Positions 23,367 to 25,014 of a stretch of DNA of 25,014 nt are shown piece after piece. The translations under genes were made by a program, and so were the position numbers. This DNA comes from Fimenecus sp045613065 (lineage in GTDB: Bacteria; Bacillota; Clostridia; Oscillospirales; Acutalibacteraceae): the NCBI GenBank assembly GCA_045613065.1, contig JAZLAH010000039.1:1-25014 (forward strand), written 5' to 3'. Every line of letters begins with the position of its first letter. Positions within the stretch are counted from its first letter, which is position 1. The notes beneath the pieces are model-generated. The model was not told where the DNA came from, searched no databases, and was given only the letters and a program-made list of their open reading frames with translations.

Positions 23367-24554
23367 TTATTCACTTTTAGATGCTAAATATTCTATAAAT
23401 TGCTTTGCAGTTCTTGGACTTCTGCCACCATTACGAAGTGCAAAAGCCTCAGCCTGAATTGCTAATTCATTTTTAGCCATACCTATATTATACTGCATAG
23501 CAAGATTTTCTACAATAGATAAATATAAATCTTTATTAGGTTTTGAGAAAGTAATTTTCAAACCGAATCTTGCAGAAAGGCTCATAACCTCCTGAATTGT
23601 GTCCTGAAGATGTATGTCATCGCCATTACGGTCACTAAAATTCTCTTTAACAAGGTTTCTTCTGTTGCTTGTGGCATAAATAGCAAGGTTGTCTGTTTTA
23701 CCTGCAACACCACCTTCAAGAATTGCTTTTAATGCACCGAAGTCACTGTCGTTTGTGGAGAAACTCAAATCGTCAATAAAGATAATGAACTTTAATGGAT
23801 TGTCAGCAAGTTTCTCAATAACATCAGGTAATGAGTACAGCTGATTTTTCTTAATTTCAATAAGACGAAGTCCCATTTCGTGGTATTCATTAACAATAGC
23901 TTTGATGGTACTGCTCTTACCACTACCTGCATCACCATATAAAAGCACATTGTTGCAAGGCTTACCCTGAATCAATGCCATTGTGTTGTCGATTACCTTT
24001 TGTCTTTCAAGTTCATATCCACTCATTTGTGACAAACGCTGTGAATCAGGAAATTTTACAGGCACAATCTCATTATCCTTATATAAGAACATTCTGTGTG
24101 TAGCATAAATGCCATAACCAGTTGTCTTGATGGATTCAATTTTCTTTATGTATTCCTCCTTAACGGAAATACAACCGTTGCTCCATTGAGGAAGATAAAT
24201 ATCAGTGTTATTTATAGCTCTTACATCATCACAGGTTATCTTTGTAAGTTCTTCAAAGAAATCAAGTTCATTAAGGACTGCTTTGTGAAGTAGGGGAGAT
24301 GCTTGTCCTCTTGCAGACTCTTTTACATATATGTTTTCATCATTCTGCAAAAGTGAGTTGATATATTCACATAAATCGTCAGTTTTTTCATAAAGGGTTG
24401 CAACAAAGTCAGAATAAAGTGAAAGAAACTCTTTTTCATCAGTTCCGTCACATTCAAGCAACTTTAAAAATGAAATGATACCTACGTCGTTTATAACATT
24501 TTTAAACACGGCAACTGCCTTTGCGGATAAAACTAAACGATTAAAATTCTTCAT
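23367..24554 (-). CDS. DUF815-family AAA-type ATPase
   Basis: A protein of 395 residues. The first ~170 form a family-specific helical region. The ATPase core has Walker A GDAGSGKSS at 207-215, Walker B FIIFIDDLSF at 256-265, sensor-1 in YATSNRRNLV near 300, and an arginine-bearing lid near LALRNGGRSPRTAKQFIEYL-type residues at the C-terminus. This is the DUF815 (PF05673) group of MoxR/DnaA-like ATPases, whose cellular role is not established. SD AAGGAAG lies seven bases from the ATG at 24554. It is upstream of lacZ on the same strand and divergent from rpoB. I see no clear minus-strand promoter in the AT-rich 24555-24660 stretch. Confidence 0.88.
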   Translation of the reverse strand: MKNFNRLVLSAKAVAVFKNVINDVGIISFLKLLECDGTDEKEFLSLYSDFVATLYEKTDDLCEYINSLLQNDENIYVKESARGQASPLLHKAVLNELDFFEELTKITCDDVRAINNTDIYLPQWSNGCISVKEEYIKKIESIKTTGYGIYATHRMFLYKDNEIVPVKFPDSQRLSQMSGYELERQKVIDNTMALIQGKPCNNVLLYGDAGSGKSSTIKAIVNEYHEMGLRLIEIKKNQLYSLPDVIEKLADNPLKFIIFIDDLSFSTNDSDFGALKAILEGGVAGKTDNLAIYATSNRRNLVKENFSDRNGDDIHLQDTIQEVMSLSARFGLKITFSKPNKDLYLSIVENLAMQYNIGMAKNELAIQAEAFALRNGGRSPRTAKQFIEYLASKSE

Positions 24555-24599
24555 AAATAAACTTCCTTAAAATATTTTAAAAATTTTGTAATTAAAGTA

Positions 24600-24628
24600 T
24601 TGACATATTGACTTGACTTGTTTATAAT
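24600..24628 (+). promoter_or_regulatory. Perfect consensus sigma-A promoter upstream of rpoB
   Basis: TTGACA (24600-24605), exactly 17 bases, TATAAT (24623-24628). Two further TTGACT-like hexamers lie inside the spacer. It is the best promoter in the window, in keeping with rpoB expression. Confidence 0.88.
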
Positions 24629-24635
24629 AATAAAC

Positions 24636-24813
24636 TGCTATTAAAATGGAATTGTATACGCTGGAGCATTTTTCGTAAAAAGAATTTTACCATAATTCAT
24701 TGCGAAAATCAAGGCGTAAAACAACTTTAATTTAGTAATCTCCACGCCTTATATACTATGTATATAGATGTGAGGCTTAGGAATAAAAAAACGAACGGAG
24801 AGTGATAAGCCCT
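24636..24813 (+). promoter_or_regulatory. Structured rpoB leader of about 180 bases
   Basis: The untranslated leader between the promoter and the rpoB start can form a hairpin GTAAAA/TTTTAC (24675-24680/24685-24690), a longer-range stem AAGGCGT/ACGCCTT (24711-24717/24744-24750) and an adjoining TATATA/TATATA stem (24750-24755/24761-24766). No T-run follows, so it is not a simple terminator. No small reading frame with a ribosome site was seen. Attenuation or autoregulation is possible but not shown. Confidence 0.5.
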
Positions 24814-25014
24814 ATGGTAAATGTCAAACCGGTAAAACTTGGCAGAAATACCCGTATGAGTTTCTCAAAAATCAATGAGGTTATGCAGATGCCTAATCTT
24901 ATCGAGGTGCAGAAGAATTCATACAAGTGGTTCCTTGAAACAGGTCTTAAAGAGGTGTTCCGTGATATCGATGCAATCACAGATTACACAGGAAATCTCG
25001 AATTAACTTTTGTT
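24814..25014 (+). CDS. rpoB: RNA polymerase beta subunit, N-terminus (cut by window end)
   Basis: The first 67 residues of RpoB: MVNVKPVKLGRNTRMSFSKI, then the highly conserved PNLIEVQKNSYKWFL and the ITDYTGNLELTF segment of the beta N-terminal (protrusion/lobe) region. The subunit carries the catalytic core of transcription with RpoC, which should follow outside the window. The start at ATG 24814 is preferred, with GGAGAG at 24797-24802, 11 bases away. The in-frame GTG at 24802 overlaps that site. Unlike the usual arrangement, no rplJ/rplL genes precede it; a divergent DUF815-lacZ operon does. Confidence 0.96.
   Translation, partial: MVNVKPVKLGRNTRMSFSKINEVMQMPNLIEVQKNSYKWFLETGLKEVFRDIDAITDYTGNLELTFV

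Noticed and set aside
24802..24804. In-frame GTG as the rpoB start
   Set aside because: It overlaps the GGAGAG site, and the ATG at 24814 gives the family-typical N-terminus MVNVKPVKLG.
1..25014. CRISPR array, tRNA, rRNA, integrase or phage genes
   Set aside because: Looked for on both strands. No regularly spaced direct repeats, no cloverleaf sequences and no recombinase or phage proteins were seen.

Overview
The window is about 25 kb of AT-rich chromosome from an anaerobic low-GC Firmicute. It most resembles a gut Clostridia of the Oscillospiraceae/Ruminococcaceae type. The evidence is the N-terminus of RpoB at the right edge, strong sigma-A promoters (TTGACA-17-TATAAT type), purine-rich Shine-Dalgarno sites, a DUF6472 mini-protein, DUF815 and DUF4080 radical-SAM genes, and palindromic intergenic repeats of the kind I recall from these bacteria. 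There is no phage, transposase, CRISPR array or tRNA. The organism assignment is an inference from protein style, not a database result.

Layout. 1-1277: tail of an upstream gene overlapping an alanine-type aminotransferase (alaA), with a terminator. 1335-1483: a nested inverted-repeat element. 1552-2742 (-): a secreted protein of unknown function. 2905-5635: a two-gene operon of an M20 metallopeptidase and a YfcC/DcuC-type transporter, followed by a mosaic of hairpin repeats. 5793-7445: a B12-binding-type radical SAM protein, then a terminator shared with a convergent stand-alone acyl carrier protein (7506-7739, -). Upstream of the carrier is a roughly 400-base gene-free stretch. It holds the carrier's promoter and a self-contained candidate small RNA (about 7902-7980, -). 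8142-10721: an exported ceramidase-like protein and an acidic lipoprotein, each with its own promoter. 10898-12961: a large old-yellow-enzyme/dienoyl-CoA-reductase-like flavoenzyme. 13050-16862: nitroreductase, DUF6472 mini-protein, two tandem YhhN (lysoplasmalogenase-family) membrane proteins and a GPH-family sugar symporter. 16920-18269: a metallophosphoesterase. 18379-19962: threonine dehydratase (ilvA) followed by ridA. 19963-20216: a gene start that runs into repeat debris. 20217-24554 (-): a GH2 beta-galactosidase downstream of a DUF815 ATPase. 24814-end: the start of rpoB, behind a perfect consensus promoter and a leader of about 180 bases.

Working together. IlvA and RidA are the clearest functional pair: RidA clears the reactive enamine/imine that IlvA releases. 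The M20 peptidase and YfcC carrier look like import plus hydrolysis of peptides or acylated amino acids. The YhhN pair, symporter and phosphoesterase may form a lipid or sugar-ether scavenging neighbourhood, but this is speculative. Most of the window is ordinary metabolism. The parts most worth a second look are the candidate small RNA at 7902-7980, the repeat elements (1335-1483, 5652-5754, 20074-20161), the exported ceramidase-like protein and the duplicated YhhN genes.
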